Below, in pieces: positions 1-8,059 of a stretch of 64,000 nucleotides of DNA (the first letter of the stretch is position 1; each line of letters begins with the position of its first letter). The DNA comes from Mesorhizobium muleiense. Lineage in GTDB: Bacteria > Pseudomonadota > Alphaproteobacteria > Rhizobiales > Rhizobiaceae. A model generated the notes under the pieces. That model ran no database searches. It saw only the letters and a list, made by a program, of their open reading frames with translations, and was not told the DNA's origin. A program made the position numbers and the translations under genes. The stretch spans positions 1-64,000 of the forward strand of contig NZ_FNEE01000003.1 in assembly GCF_900099905.1 (NCBI RefSeq), read 5' to 3'.

Positions 1-299
1 TGACCTTCGTGCCATGTGCCTGTCGCATCTACGGCCGCACCCTCCGGGGTGATATCGGGCTTCGGGTCCATGCGCCCCCTCGCCCGGTTGCGGCCGCCTC
101 ATATGCGCTTGCTGTTCGTCAGGCCGGCACTTTGCTTGCAGCTTCCTTCAGACCCCGCCTCGCGGCGACGCCCTTGCTGTTCGGCTAGCGGTTCCCATCA
201 CCCGGGCCCGCAGAGGACTTGCACCTCCAAGTCACCTCGACCGCCACCACAGCGGCCGAAACAGCGCCAGTCACGGCGCTACGCGCCATGCCTGGCGCA
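1..299. other. GC-rich gap with no supported gene
   Basis: No reading frame here has a plausible start and ribosome site, and the translated frames look like shadow sequence. The stretch ends with a short palindrome-like segment (CGCGCCATGCCTGGCGCACG, about 284-303) that leads into repeat C1. It may be a decayed mobile-element end or an uncharacterised structured intergenic sequence. I cannot name it. Confidence 0.4.
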
Positions 300-301
300 C
301 G

Positions 302-365
302 CATGGATCCTGGGGTCTGCGCCGCGTCGCTTCGCTCCTTGCTTCGCCCCAGGATGACGAAAGCG
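302..365. repeat. Interspersed palindromic repeat, family C, copy 1
   Basis: A 9-bp inverted repeat (ATCCTGGGG at 306-314 and CCCCAGGAT at 347-355) encloses a GC-rich loop that contains gcttcgctcc. Near-identical copies lie at 6503-6565 and, diverged, at 36311-36486. It lies downstream of the binding-protein gene that ends at 436, so it could stabilise or terminate that transcript. Confidence 0.8.
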
Positions 366-435
366 ATGTAGCGATGAGGGGCAGCCTACAGCGATTGCCC
401 TGGCGTTTGAACAAGCCCCCCGCTCGGAGCCCCGC

Positions 436-1212
436 CTACTCGCCGTAGACGTCGAAGGCAAAGTACTTGTCGTTGATTTCCTTGTATTTGCCGTTGGCGC
501 GCAGCGCGTCGATCGCCGCGTCGAGTTTTTGGGCCAGTTCCTTGTTGCCCTTCTGCAGCGCGATGCCGACGCCTGGGCCGTGGATGGCCGGGTCTGGCGC
601 CAGGGTGCCGAGGAGCTTGCAGCAGGCGCCCTCGGGCTTTTTCAGCCATTCGGTCAGCAGGATAGAGCCGTCCATCACCGCGTCGAGGCGACCGTTGACC
701 ATGTCGGTGCGGGCGTCGTCGCCTGTCGGATAGGGCTTTATGGTCGAGCCTGCGTATTTCTGCTCGGCGAAATTCTGGTGGATCGTCGCGCTCTGCACGC
801 CAAGCGCCTTGCCTTTCAGGTCCTCGGGCGAGGTGCCGGTGACGGTCGAATCCTTCGGCACCGCGATGGCCGGCGGCGTCTGGTAGTATTTGTGGGTGAA
901 GTCGACCTTCTCGGCGCGTTCCGGCGTGATGGTGATGTTGATGATGGCATCGAACTTGCCGGCCTGCAGCGCCGGGATCGAGCCGTCGAAATCCTGCACG
1001 ACGAACTCGCACTCGGTCTTCATCTCGGCGCACAGCGCCTTGCCGAGATCGATGTCGAAGCCGCCCAGCGTGCCGTCGGCATTGGCATAGTTGAAAGGCG
1101 GATAGGCGCCCTCGGTGCCAAGCCTGAGTTTCTTGTCCTGGGCGGAGGCAGCACCGGTGGCGACAGCCATGGCGACGGACGCGGCAGCCAAGAAACGACC
1201 GAAAAGGCGCAT
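436..1212 (-). CDS. Polar amino acid ABC transporter, periplasmic substrate-binding protein
   Basis: This 258-residue protein has the fold signatures of the family-3 amino-acid binding proteins (HisJ/ArgT/LAO type). The mature part opens with LRLGTEGAYPPFNY, followed by GGFDIDLGKALC and DGSIPALQAGKFDAIIN. A signal peptide (MRLFGRFLAAASVAMAVATG, cleavage near ASA/Q at about residue 24) exports it to the periplasm. I chose the start at 1212 because GGAG sits about 9 bases upstream and the signal peptide begins there; the frame extends 23 codons further without support. It lies 117 bases downstream of hyuB on the same strand, so it probably belongs to that operon. No permease or ATPase partner is in the window. 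The ligand is inferred by family only. Confidence 0.88.
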   Translation of the reverse strand: MRLFGRFLAAASVAMAVATGAASAQDKKLRLGTEGAYPPFNYANADGTLGGFDIDLGKALCAEMKTECEFVVQDFDGSIPALQAGKFDAIINITITPERAEKVDFTHKYYQTPPAIAVPKDSTVTGTSPEDLKGKALGVQSATIHQNFAEQKYAGSTIKPYPTGDDARTDMVNGRLDAVMDGSILLTEWLKKPEGACCKLLGTLAPDPAIHGPGVGIALQKGNKELAQKLDAAIDALRANGKYKEINDKYFAFDVYGE

Positions 1213-1329
1213 GATCCAGATCTCCGTTGATGGGCCTGAGTCTACGGGGTTTTGTGGGCGCGGCGAAGACGGAAACGACATGCGCGGCGGCGATCACGGC
1301 GCGGCAAGGCCGATTGGCGGCTTCGGCGG

Positions 1330-3075
1330 TCAGCCGGCTGCTCGTGCCCGCTCGGTGGCGGCGTGGTCGATTGCCGACCCGTCGGCGGAAAGAGCGACGC
1401 CAAATTTCTCGCTGGCCTGTTCGGGCGTGTAATAGCCCAGGGCGACATCCCGCAGCACCAGTTCCGGATCGCGCTGCAGGGGATCGCCATAGCCGCCGCC
1501 GCCGGGCGTGCCGACGCGCACGCGGTCGCCGGCCCTCAGCGCGATGTCCTGCTCCTTGGAGAGATGCGGCGGCACATGTTCCCTGCCGTCGCGAAAAACG
1601 GTCACCATGTTGACCGCGCCGTCCCTGCCGCCGAGCGCGCCTTGCGGGCCGAAACGGCCGTGGTCCATGACGAAGGAGGCGCGGGCGTCGCCGCGCAGGA
1701 TCTCGACCTCATAGGCGAGGCCAAAACCGCCGCGATGCCTGCCGGCGCCGCCCGAGCCCTCGCGCAGGGCATAGTGGCGATAGAGCACCGGAAACGCCTG
1801 CTCCATGATCTCGACCGGCGGCGATTTTGAAATGCCAATGGTTGAGCAGCCATTGGTCAGGCCGTCATGACCGGCATTGCCGCCATAGCCGCCGCCGGAG
1901 ATCTGGTACATGACGTAATCGCGGCCGCGCGCCGGATCGTTGCCGCCGAGCGCGAAATTGCCGCTGGAGCCGGCCGGAGCCGCCGTCACCTTGTCGGGCA
2001 GTGCCTGCACCATCGCCGCGAATACTGCCTCGGCGATGCGCTGCGAAACCTCGGCCGCACAGCCCGACACCGGGCGCGGGTATCTGGCGTCGAGGAAAGT
2101 GCCTTCCGGCCGCTTGACGATCAGCGGCTCGAAGGCGCCGGCGCTGATCGGCACATCGGGGAAAATGTGGCGCATGGCGAGATAGACCGACGACAAGGTC
2201 GTCGCCAGGACGCTGTTCATCGGTCCGGCGCAAGGTTTTGACGAGCCCGAAAAATCGAAGCTGAGCGTGTCGCCTTGTTTCTCCACCGCCAGCGCAATGG
2301 TCAGCGGCTCGTTCACCACCCCGTCGGAATCGACAAAGGCCTTGGAGCGATAGATGCCGTCGGGAATGGCCGATATGTTGGCGCGCATCTGCTCGGCGGC
2401 GCGGCGGCGCAGTTCGGCGATCGCCTCGACGACCGTTTCGTCACCGTAACGATCCAGGATTCCATTGAGCCGGTCCTGGCCGATCAGCAGTGCCGCCGCC
2501 TGCGCGCGGATGTCGCCGATGCGCTGGTCGGCAACCCGGATGTTGGAGCAGATGATGGCGTAGATCTCGCGGTCGAGCACGCCCTGCTTGAACAGTTTCA
2601 CCGGCGGCAGCCGCAGGCCTTCCTGTTCGACCGCCGTTGCCGAGGCAGAAAAACCGCCCGGCACCGAGCCGCCGATGTCGGGCCAGTGGCCGGTGTTCGA
2701 CAGCCAGCAGAAAATTCTTCCGTCCCTATAGACCGGCATGGCGAAGCGCACATCCATCAGATGGGTGCCGCCGAGATAGGGGTCGTTGACGATGTAGATA
2801 TCGCCTGGCTCGGGCGGCAGGCAGCGACCGTCGGCGATCATCTCGATCACCGTCCTGGTCGAATACTGCATGACGCCGACGAACACCGGCAGGCCCTGGC
2901 TGCCTTGTGCGATCAGCGATCCATCGACGGCCGAATAGATGCCGTCGGAGCGGTCGTTGGCCTCGGCAATGACCGGCGAGAAGGCGGCGCGCGAAAAGGA
3001 CAGGTCCATCTCGTCGCAGACCTGCTGCAGCGCCGCCTGGATGACCGAAAGCGTGATGGCGTCGAGCTCTTGCAT
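1330..3075 (-). CDS. hyuB: Hydantoinase B / oxoprolinase family protein
   Basis: This 581-residue protein matches the HyuB/oxoprolinase beta family (ATP-dependent N-methylhydantoinase, 5-oxoprolinase, acetophenone carboxylase beta subunits). Family landmarks visible are NDPYLGGTHLMD near residue 105, GGSVPGG near 140, and the glycine-rich C-terminal segments GSGGAGRHRGGFG and VGTPGGGGYGDP. The start at 3075 follows the hyuA stop by one base and has GGAGGG about 8 bases upstream; a longer frame that runs inside hyuA was rejected. With HyuA it should form a cytoplasmic complex that hydrolyses a cyclic amide or related compound using ATP. The substrate cannot be told from sequence. Confidence 0.92.
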   Translation of the reverse strand: MQELDAITLSVIQAALQQVCDEMDLSFSRAAFSPVIAEANDRSDGIYSAVDGSLIAQGSQGLPVFVGVMQYSTRTVIEMIADGRCLPPEPGDIYIVNDPYLGGTHLMDVRFAMPVYRDGRIFCWLSNTGHWPDIGGSVPGGFSASATAVEQEGLRLPPVKLFKQGVLDREIYAIICSNIRVADQRIGDIRAQAAALLIGQDRLNGILDRYGDETVVEAIAELRRRAAEQMRANISAIPDGIYRSKAFVDSDGVVNEPLTIALAVEKQGDTLSFDFSGSSKPCAGPMNSVLATTLSSVYLAMRHIFPDVPISAGAFEPLIVKRPEGTFLDARYPRPVSGCAAEVSQRIAEAVFAAMVQALPDKVTAAPAGSSGNFALGGNDPARGRDYVMYQISGGGYGGNAGHDGLTNGCSTIGISKSPPVEIMEQAFPVLYRHYALREGSGGAGRHRGGFGLAYEVEILRGDARASFVMDHGRFGPQGALGGRDGAVNMVTVFRDGREHVPPHLSKEQDIALRAGDRVRVGTPGGGGYGDPLQRDPELVLRDVALGYYTPEQASEKFGVALSADGSAIDHAATERARAAG

Positions 3076-3076
3076 C

Positions 3077-5170
3077 TCAGGCCCTCCACTCATTGCCGAT
3101 GTCGATGATGATGTTGCCGTCGGCGTCCGAGCGCGCCCGGTCGCCGGGCTCGAGCACGGTGGTCGCGTCCATCTGTTCGAGGATTGCAGGGCCTGCGATG
3201 ACGGCGTCGAGCGGCAGCTTTTCCCTGACATAGACCGGCGTGTCGTGCCAGCGCCCGCCATACCAGACCGGCCGGATCTCGCGGCGCGCCTCATCAAGCG
3301 TTTTGGCGCGGCCAGCCGGGTCGATCAGCCGCGAAAGATCGATCGCCGGCCGCACGCCGGTGACCGAGGTGTTGAGGTTGACCAGATTGGCGCGGATTTC
3401 CGGCAGCTCGACCTTGAAGCGGGCGAAATAGGCCTTTTCGAACAGCTGCTGCAGGACGGCGCGCGTCACCGAAGACGACGGCAGCGGCACGTTGATGATG
3501 TGGGTCTGGCCGACGAACTGCATGTCGGCGGAATGGGTGACGCGGATCGTCTCCGGCTTCACTGCCTCTTTGCCGATCAGCTCTTCACCTTCGTTTCGGT
3601 GCCGTTCCAATATCTCGTGAAGCTGGATTTCATCGAGTCCGGCCACCGGCTGGTTGACGGTGTTGACGAAATCGTGCCTGAGATCGGCGACGACGCAGCC
3701 GAGCGCATTGGTGATACCCGGCCGCGCCGGCACCAGCACTTTGGGCAGGCCGAGTTCGCGCGCCAGTGCCGTCGCATGCAGCGGCCCTGCGCCGCCGAAG
3801 GCGAACAGCGCGAAATCGCGCGGGTCGTGGCCGCGCGACACCGAGACCATGCGGATGGCGCCGGCCATCTTGATGTTGCCGAGCCGCAGCACCGCACCCG
3901 CCGCCTCGACGCCGGACAGGCCGGTGGGGCGGCCGATCCTGTCTTCGAATATGCCGGTGACGTGCTCTGATGTGACCGGATTTTCGACGGCGAGCAGCTT
4001 TTTCGGCGCCAGCCGGCCGAGCACCAGATTGGCATCGGTGATGGTCGGCTCGCTGCCGCCGCGTCCGTAGCAGATCGGGCCGGGATTGGCGCCGGCGCTT
4101 TCCGGGCCGATCTGGATCAGGCCGGCCGCATCGACGCGGGCGATCGAGCCGCCGCCGGCGCCGACCGTGTGCACCGCCACCATCGGCACATGGATCGGCA
4201 TCGCATATTCGATCTCGATCTCGTTCGACACCGCCGGTTCGGCATTGCGGATCAGCGCCACGTCGGTCGAGGTGCCGCCCATGTCGTAGGTGACCAGATT
4301 TTCGAAGCCGGCGCGTTTTCCGGTATAGGCGGCGGCGATGACGCCGGAGGCCGGGCCGGACATCACGGTCTTGGCCGATTCACGGGTGACGAAGCGGGCC
4401 GAGATCATGCCGCCATTGCCGTTCATGATCAGGAAGTCGCGGGCATAGCCTTTCGACCCCAATTCCTTGCGCAGCCGCTCGACATAGCGCTCGAGGATCG
4501 GCTGCACCGAGGCGTTGACCGAAGCGGTAACGCCGCGCTCGAATTCGCGCGCTTCCGACAGCAGCGCATGGCCTGTCGTGATGTAGCTGTTCGGCCAAAG
4601 CGCGGCGGCGATCTCGGCGGCGCGCCGCTCATGCGCCGGATTGGCGTAGGAATGCAGGAAATGGATGACGAGCGATTCGCAGCCGGCCGCGATCAATTGT
4701 GAAACCGCCGCCCGCATCTCGGCTTCGTCGAGCGGGATGCGCACCGCGCCCGAGGCTTCGACGCGCTCCGACACTTCAAGCCGCAGATTGCGCGGAATGA
4801 TCGGGACGAAGGTTCCGGTCATGCCATAGGCCTGCGGCCGCGTCCGCCGGCCAAGCTCGATAACGTCGCGAAAACCGCGCGTGGTGATCATGCCGGTTTT
4901 GGCGAGCCGGCGTTCGAGCACTGCGTTGGTGGTGGTGGTCGTGCCGTGCACGATGAGGTCGATGCCGCGGATGGGAAAACCGGTGGCGTCGAGCGCCGAA
5001 ACGACGCCGAAGGCCTGGTTGTCGATGGTGGTCGGGGTCTTGGCGATATGCACCTTGCCGCCATCACGGCCGTCGATCAGAAGCAGGTCGGTAAAGGTTC
5101 CGCCGACATCGATGCCGGCGACGACGCTGCCCGAGGAATCCAGCGTCTGCGCCGAAAAATTCTCTTCCAT
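3077..5170 (-). CDS. hyuA: Hydantoinase A / oxoprolinase family protein
   Basis: This 697-residue partner of HyuB carries the actin-like ATPase signature GIDVGGTFTDLLLIDGRDGG near residue 19, the HGTTTTTNAVLERR segment near 75, and the second phosphate-binding region YDMGGTSTDVALI near 295. Length and order match N-methylhydantoinase/5-oxoprolinase alpha subunits, which bind ATP and activate the substrate for ring opening. It is the first gene of hyuA-hyuB-binding protein, and its promoter must lie in the 222-base gap shared with the divergent fpr gene. The ribosome site is weak (GGGTTTCGACA before ATG). A second, unpaired HyuA-like gene sits at 55356-57377. Confidence 0.93.
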   Translation of the reverse strand: MEENFSAQTLDSSGSVVAGIDVGGTFTDLLLIDGRDGGKVHIAKTPTTIDNQAFGVVSALDATGFPIRGIDLIVHGTTTTTNAVLERRLAKTGMITTRGFRDVIELGRRTRPQAYGMTGTFVPIIPRNLRLEVSERVEASGAVRIPLDEAEMRAAVSQLIAAGCESLVIHFLHSYANPAHERRAAEIAAALWPNSYITTGHALLSEAREFERGVTASVNASVQPILERYVERLRKELGSKGYARDFLIMNGNGGMISARFVTRESAKTVMSGPASGVIAAAYTGKRAGFENLVTYDMGGTSTDVALIRNAEPAVSNEIEIEYAMPIHVPMVAVHTVGAGGGSIARVDAAGLIQIGPESAGANPGPICYGRGGSEPTITDANLVLGRLAPKKLLAVENPVTSEHVTGIFEDRIGRPTGLSGVEAAGAVLRLGNIKMAGAIRMVSVSRGHDPRDFALFAFGGAGPLHATALARELGLPKVLVPARPGITNALGCVVADLRHDFVNTVNQPVAGLDEIQLHEILERHRNEGEELIGKEAVKPETIRVTHSADMQFVGQTHIINVPLPSSSVTRAVLQQLFEKAYFARFKVELPEIRANLVNLNTSVTGVRPAIDLSRLIDPAGRAKTLDEARREIRPVWYGGRWHDTPVYVREKLPLDAVIAGPAILEQMDATTVLEPGDRARSDADGNIIIDIGNEWRA

Positions 5171-5392
5171 TGTCGAAACCCGAAATGTCAGGACTACAGA
5201 TATGTCTCAGTTTGGAAAGGTGTTTCAGCCTGGCGTCTTGACGCAAATATCATTTGTATACTAATAAATTCCGGACACAAGAGCTTACCGCTTGGCAGTG
5301 TGCAAACGGCACGCCGGAACCTGATTCGGTTCGGGCGCGCAGGAGAAAGTTTGGCGTCAGCGCCCTCGGGTTGGGCCAAAAGGTTAGGTTTG
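5171..5392. promoter_or_regulatory. Divergent promoter region hyuA / fpr
   Basis: This 222-base gap separates two divergent genes and is more AT-rich than its neighbours around 5238-5270, with TTGTATACTAATAAA at 5254-5268. A GTATAC core of this kind resembles GntR-type operator half sites, but no regulator gene adjoins it. No -35/-10 pair with normal spacing is convincing. Confidence 0.35.
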
Positions 5393-6220
5393 ATGAACAC
5401 CACATCCGCGCTCAACACCGCCGGCGCCCGGCCGCTGCAGTTCCCGATTCCGGCCAATGTCTATGCCGAAACCGTCGTCTCGGTGAAGCATTATACCGAC
5501 CGGCTGTTTTCGTTCCGCATCACCCGGCCGCAGTCGCTGCGCTTCCGCTCCGGCGAGTTCGTCATGATCGGCCTGCCCAATGCCGAAAAGCCGGTGTTCC
5601 GTGCCTATTCGATCGCCAGCCCGGCCTGGGACGACGAGCTGGAATTTTTTTCGATCAAGGTGCCGGACGGCCCGCTGACCTCTGAGCTGCAGAAGATCGA
5701 GATCGGCGACACCGTCATCATGCGGCAAAAATCGACCGGCACGCTGGTGGTCGACGCGCTGACCCCGGCCAAGCGGCTGTTCATGATCTCGACCGGCACC
5801 GGCATCGCGCCCTTCGCCAGCCTGCTGCGCGATCCCGATACTTTTGAGAAATTCGAGCAGGTTGTGCTGACCCACACCTGCCGCGACAATGCCGAACTGA
5901 CCTACGGCCAGGAGCTGGTTGCAGAGCTGGAGAACGACCCGCTGATCGGCGAGCTGACCGGCGGCCGCGTCACGCTCTACAATTCGACAACGCGCGAAAC
6001 CTCCGAGCGCATGGGCCGCATCACCGCGCTGATCGGCTCGGGAAAATTCTATGCCGATCTCGGCATCGACAAGCTCGATCCGGAGACCGACCGCATCATG
6101 ATCTGCGGCTCGATGCACATGCTCAGGGATGTCAAGGAACTGGCCGAAAGCCTCGGCTTCGAGGAAGGCTCGCTGCATCATCCGGCAAGCTTCGTCGTCG
6201 AGCGCGCGTTTGTCGGGTAG
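5393..6220 (+). CDS. fpr: Ferredoxin/flavodoxin-NADP(+) reductase
   Basis: This 275-residue FAD enzyme transfers electrons between NADPH and ferredoxin or flavodoxin in the cytoplasm. The FAD-binding signature FRAYSIASP is near residue 72, the NADP-binding TGTGIAPFASLLRDP near 135, and MICGSMHMLRDVKE near 230. The C-terminus VERAFVG is typical of bacterial subclass-I Fpr proteins of rhizobia. I set the start at 5393, after AAGGTTAGG. The open frame extends far upstream into the divergent hyuA gene, and that extension is not real. It is followed by repeats rather than by an operon partner. Confidence 0.93.
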   Translation: MNTTSALNTAGARPLQFPIPANVYAETVVSVKHYTDRLFSFRITRPQSLRFRSGEFVMIGLPNAEKPVFRAYSIASPAWDDELEFFSIKVPDGPLTSELQKIEIGDTVIMRQKSTGTLVVDALTPAKRLFMISTGTGIAPFASLLRDPDTFEKFEQVVLTHTCRDNAELTYGQELVAELENDPLIGELTGGRVTLYNSTTRETSERMGRITALIGSGKFYADLGIDKLDPETDRIMICGSMHMLRDVKELAESLGFEEGSLHHPASFVVERAFVG

Positions 6221-6281
6221 AGCCTCGACACAGTTCGGTCGAGCGCCACGACGGTGCTGAACCTTTGACGTCGGCGGGACA

Positions 6282-6442
6282 GCGCCCCCCTCTGTCCTGC
6301 CGGACATCTCCCCCACTTGGGGGGAGATCGGCTGTGATCCCGGCTTTCGCCAATTGTCTAAGTTGCAGGATTGAGCGGAGCGGCCAAGCTGCCAATCTCC
6401 CCCCTCGTGGGGGAGATGTCCGGCAGGACAGAGGGGGGCGCC
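6282..6442. repeat. Interspersed palindromic repeat, family A, copy 1
   Basis: Two arms of 33 bases (6283-6315 and 6409-6441) are exact reverse complements and contain the core CTGTCCTGCCGGACATCTCC. Each inner end adds a small hairpin of the form CCCCC-loop-GGGGG. This is the reference copy of a family that recurs at 7860, 13703, 15824 and 57493, with fragments at 13640 and 58360. It resembles the mosaic intergenic elements of rhizobia (RIME-like). It lies directly after fpr. Confidence 0.92.
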
Positions 6443-6502
6443 AAGGATCGCTACAGATCAGCATTTATCCTGAGCCGCTGCATTCTCCGGCTGGCGTAAC
6501 GG

Positions 6503-6565
6503 CATGGATCCTAGGGTCTGCGCCGCGTCGCTTCGCTCCTTGCTTCGCCCTAGGATGACGAAGGC
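6503..6565. repeat. Interspersed palindromic repeat, family C, copy 2
   Basis: Nearly identical to the copy at 302-365. The arms are ATCCTAGGG (6508-6516) and CCCTAGGAT (6548-6556). Relative to copy 1 one stem position has changed on both sides (G:C to A:T), so pairing is kept. Confidence 0.85.
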
Positions 6566-6765
6566 ATGGGGGCTTACGGCTAATCGCAAATGTTGCAGGC
6601 CTTTTTGATGCGGTGGGAAGGATCGCTACTGCTTTCATTCTACGCCGCCGCGCTGTTCGGCTGATGTCACGGCAGGCTTTTTCAACTATGACCGCCTGAA
6701 GGACTCGTGAAGCGCTGCTTCACGGTCTATCTTCGACCGCAAGTCGTCGAACAAAGGGGCAGGAG
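6566..6765. promoter_or_regulatory. Leader of deoC with a short hairpin
   Basis: A perfect 8-bp inverted repeat with a 3-base loop, CGTGAAGC-GCT-GCTTCACG, occupies 6706-6724, about 42 bases before the deoC start. It could be an operator half-site pair or an mRNA hairpin. Nothing else in this stretch is recognisable. Confidence 0.4.
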
Positions 6766-7830
6766 ATGAGCAGCACCAGCCGCGAAGCAGAGCTTAGTAC
6801 CGACAGATTGGGACCTTCCAAAATCACGCCGCTGCCGGCGCGCACCGCTGCCAATGCGCCGGTGCCGCAAGCGCACGGCATTGCCCGCAACCCCGGCATG
6901 AAGCTCGATCTCGGCTTCATGGAATCGATGCGCAGCGTCAACCGCTCGGCGCTGGAACGGCGTGTCGCCAGCCTGACCAAGCGGCGCTCGATCAAGGCCG
7001 ACAACCAGGCCGCCTGGCTGCTGCGCGCCGTCGCCTGCATGGACCTGACGACGCTGAACTCGAACGACACCGACGAGCGCGTGCGCCGGCTCTGCGCCAA
7101 GGCGGTCAATCCGTTCCGCCGCGACATCGTCGAAGGCCTCGGCATTGCGGGTGAAAAGATCCGCCCGGCGGCGGTCTGCGTCTATCATCCCTTCGTCGCC
7201 ACCGCCGTCGATGCGCTGCGCGGCAGCGGCATCCATGTCGCCGCCGTATCCACCGCCTTTCCGCACGGCCTCACCCCGCTGTCGACGCGGCTGCAGGAGA
7301 TCGAAGCGTCGGTGAGCGACGGCGCCGACGAGATCGACGTCGTCATTCCGCGCGGCCTGGTCTTCGCCGCGAAATGGCAGGAACTCTACAACGAAATCGT
7401 TACGATGCGCGCCGCCTGCGGCGAGGCGCATCTCAAGGTGATTCTCGGCACCGGCGACCTCGCCACGCTGCGCAACGTCATGCTTGCCTCGATGGTGGCG
7501 ATGATGGCGGGCGCGGATTTCATAAAGACGTCGACCGGCAAGGAAAGCGTCAACGCGACGCTGCCGGTCGGCCTCGCCATGGTGCGCGCCATCCGCGCCT
7601 ATTTCGAGGAGACCGGCTACCTCATCGGCTTCAAGCCGGCCGGCGGCATTTCGACCGCCAAGGCTTCGCTCGACTGGCTGGTGCTGATGAAGGAAGAGCT
7701 TGGCCGGCGGTGGCTGGAGCCGGACCTGTTCCGCTTCGGCGCGTCGAGCCTTTTGACCGACATCGAGCGCCAGCTCGAACACCATCTGACCGGTCATTAT
7801 TCGGCCAACCATCGCCACGCAATGGCGTGA
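6766..7830 (+). CDS. deoC: Deoxyribose-phosphate aldolase
   Basis: This class I aldolase of 354 residues cleaves 2-deoxyribose 5-phosphate to acetaldehyde and glyceraldehyde 3-phosphate in the cytoplasm. The family motifs are VCVYHPFV near residue 143, DEIDVVIPRG near 188, the Schiff-base lysine segment FIKTSTGKESVN near 257, and GFKPAGGIST near 290. It is about 90 residues longer at the N-terminus than E. coli DeoC, which is usual for the long-form DeoC of alphaproteobacteria and eukaryotes. GGGGC precedes ATG by about 7 bases, while the AGGAG touching the ATG is too close to act. The next gene is an aldehyde dehydrogenase, which suits oxidation of the acetaldehyde product. Confidence 0.93.
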   Translation: MSSTSREAELSTDRLGPSKITPLPARTAANAPVPQAHGIARNPGMKLDLGFMESMRSVNRSALERRVASLTKRRSIKADNQAAWLLRAVACMDLTTLNSNDTDERVRRLCAKAVNPFRRDIVEGLGIAGEKIRPAAVCVYHPFVATAVDALRGSGIHVAAVSTAFPHGLTPLSTRLQEIEASVSDGADEIDVVIPRGLVFAAKWQELYNEIVTMRAACGEAHLKVILGTGDLATLRNVMLASMVAMMAGADFIKTSTGKESVNATLPVGLAMVRAIRAYFEETGYLIGFKPAGGISTAKASLDWLVLMKEELGRRWLEPDLFRFGASSLLTDIERQLEHHLTGHYSANHRHAMA

Positions 7831-7859
7831 GGCGGGAGGTCTTGGACGTGGAGTTCTGT

Positions 7860-8022
7860 GGCGCCCCCCTCTGTCCTGCCGGACATCTCCCCCACTTGGG
7901 GGGAGATTGGCTGTTTCGCCGGCGGCGCCTCTTTTTTCGAGGTTGGCCGTTGGCGAAATCAAAGTTGAAGGCCGATCTCCCCCCTTGTGGGGGAGATGTC
8001 CGGCAGGACAGAGGGGGGCGCC
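7860..8022. repeat. Interspersed palindromic repeat, family A, copy 2
   Basis: Same arms as copy 1 in inverted arrangement, with the different middle segment typical of the family. It sits between deoC and the aldehyde dehydrogenase gene, so if these form one transcript the repeat is transcribed within it. Confidence 0.9.
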
Positions 8023-8059
8023 AAGGAACGCCCACCAAGACAATTATCGGGAGCGCTCC

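Noticed and set aside
386..1297. Alternative minus-strand frame overlapping the amino-acid binding protein
   Set aside because: It is a different phase with Arg/His-rich translation and no motif, while the 436-1212 frame gives a clean periplasmic binding protein.
5238..5268. TTGACG followed by TATACT as a promoter between hyuA and fpr
   Set aside because: The spacer is only 13 bases, too short for a normal sigma-70 promoter, so it is kept only as a possible operator region.
4946..5392. Upstream extension of the fpr frame
   Set aside because: It overlaps the divergent hyuA gene and has no similarity to reductases. The true start has a ribosome site at 5393.
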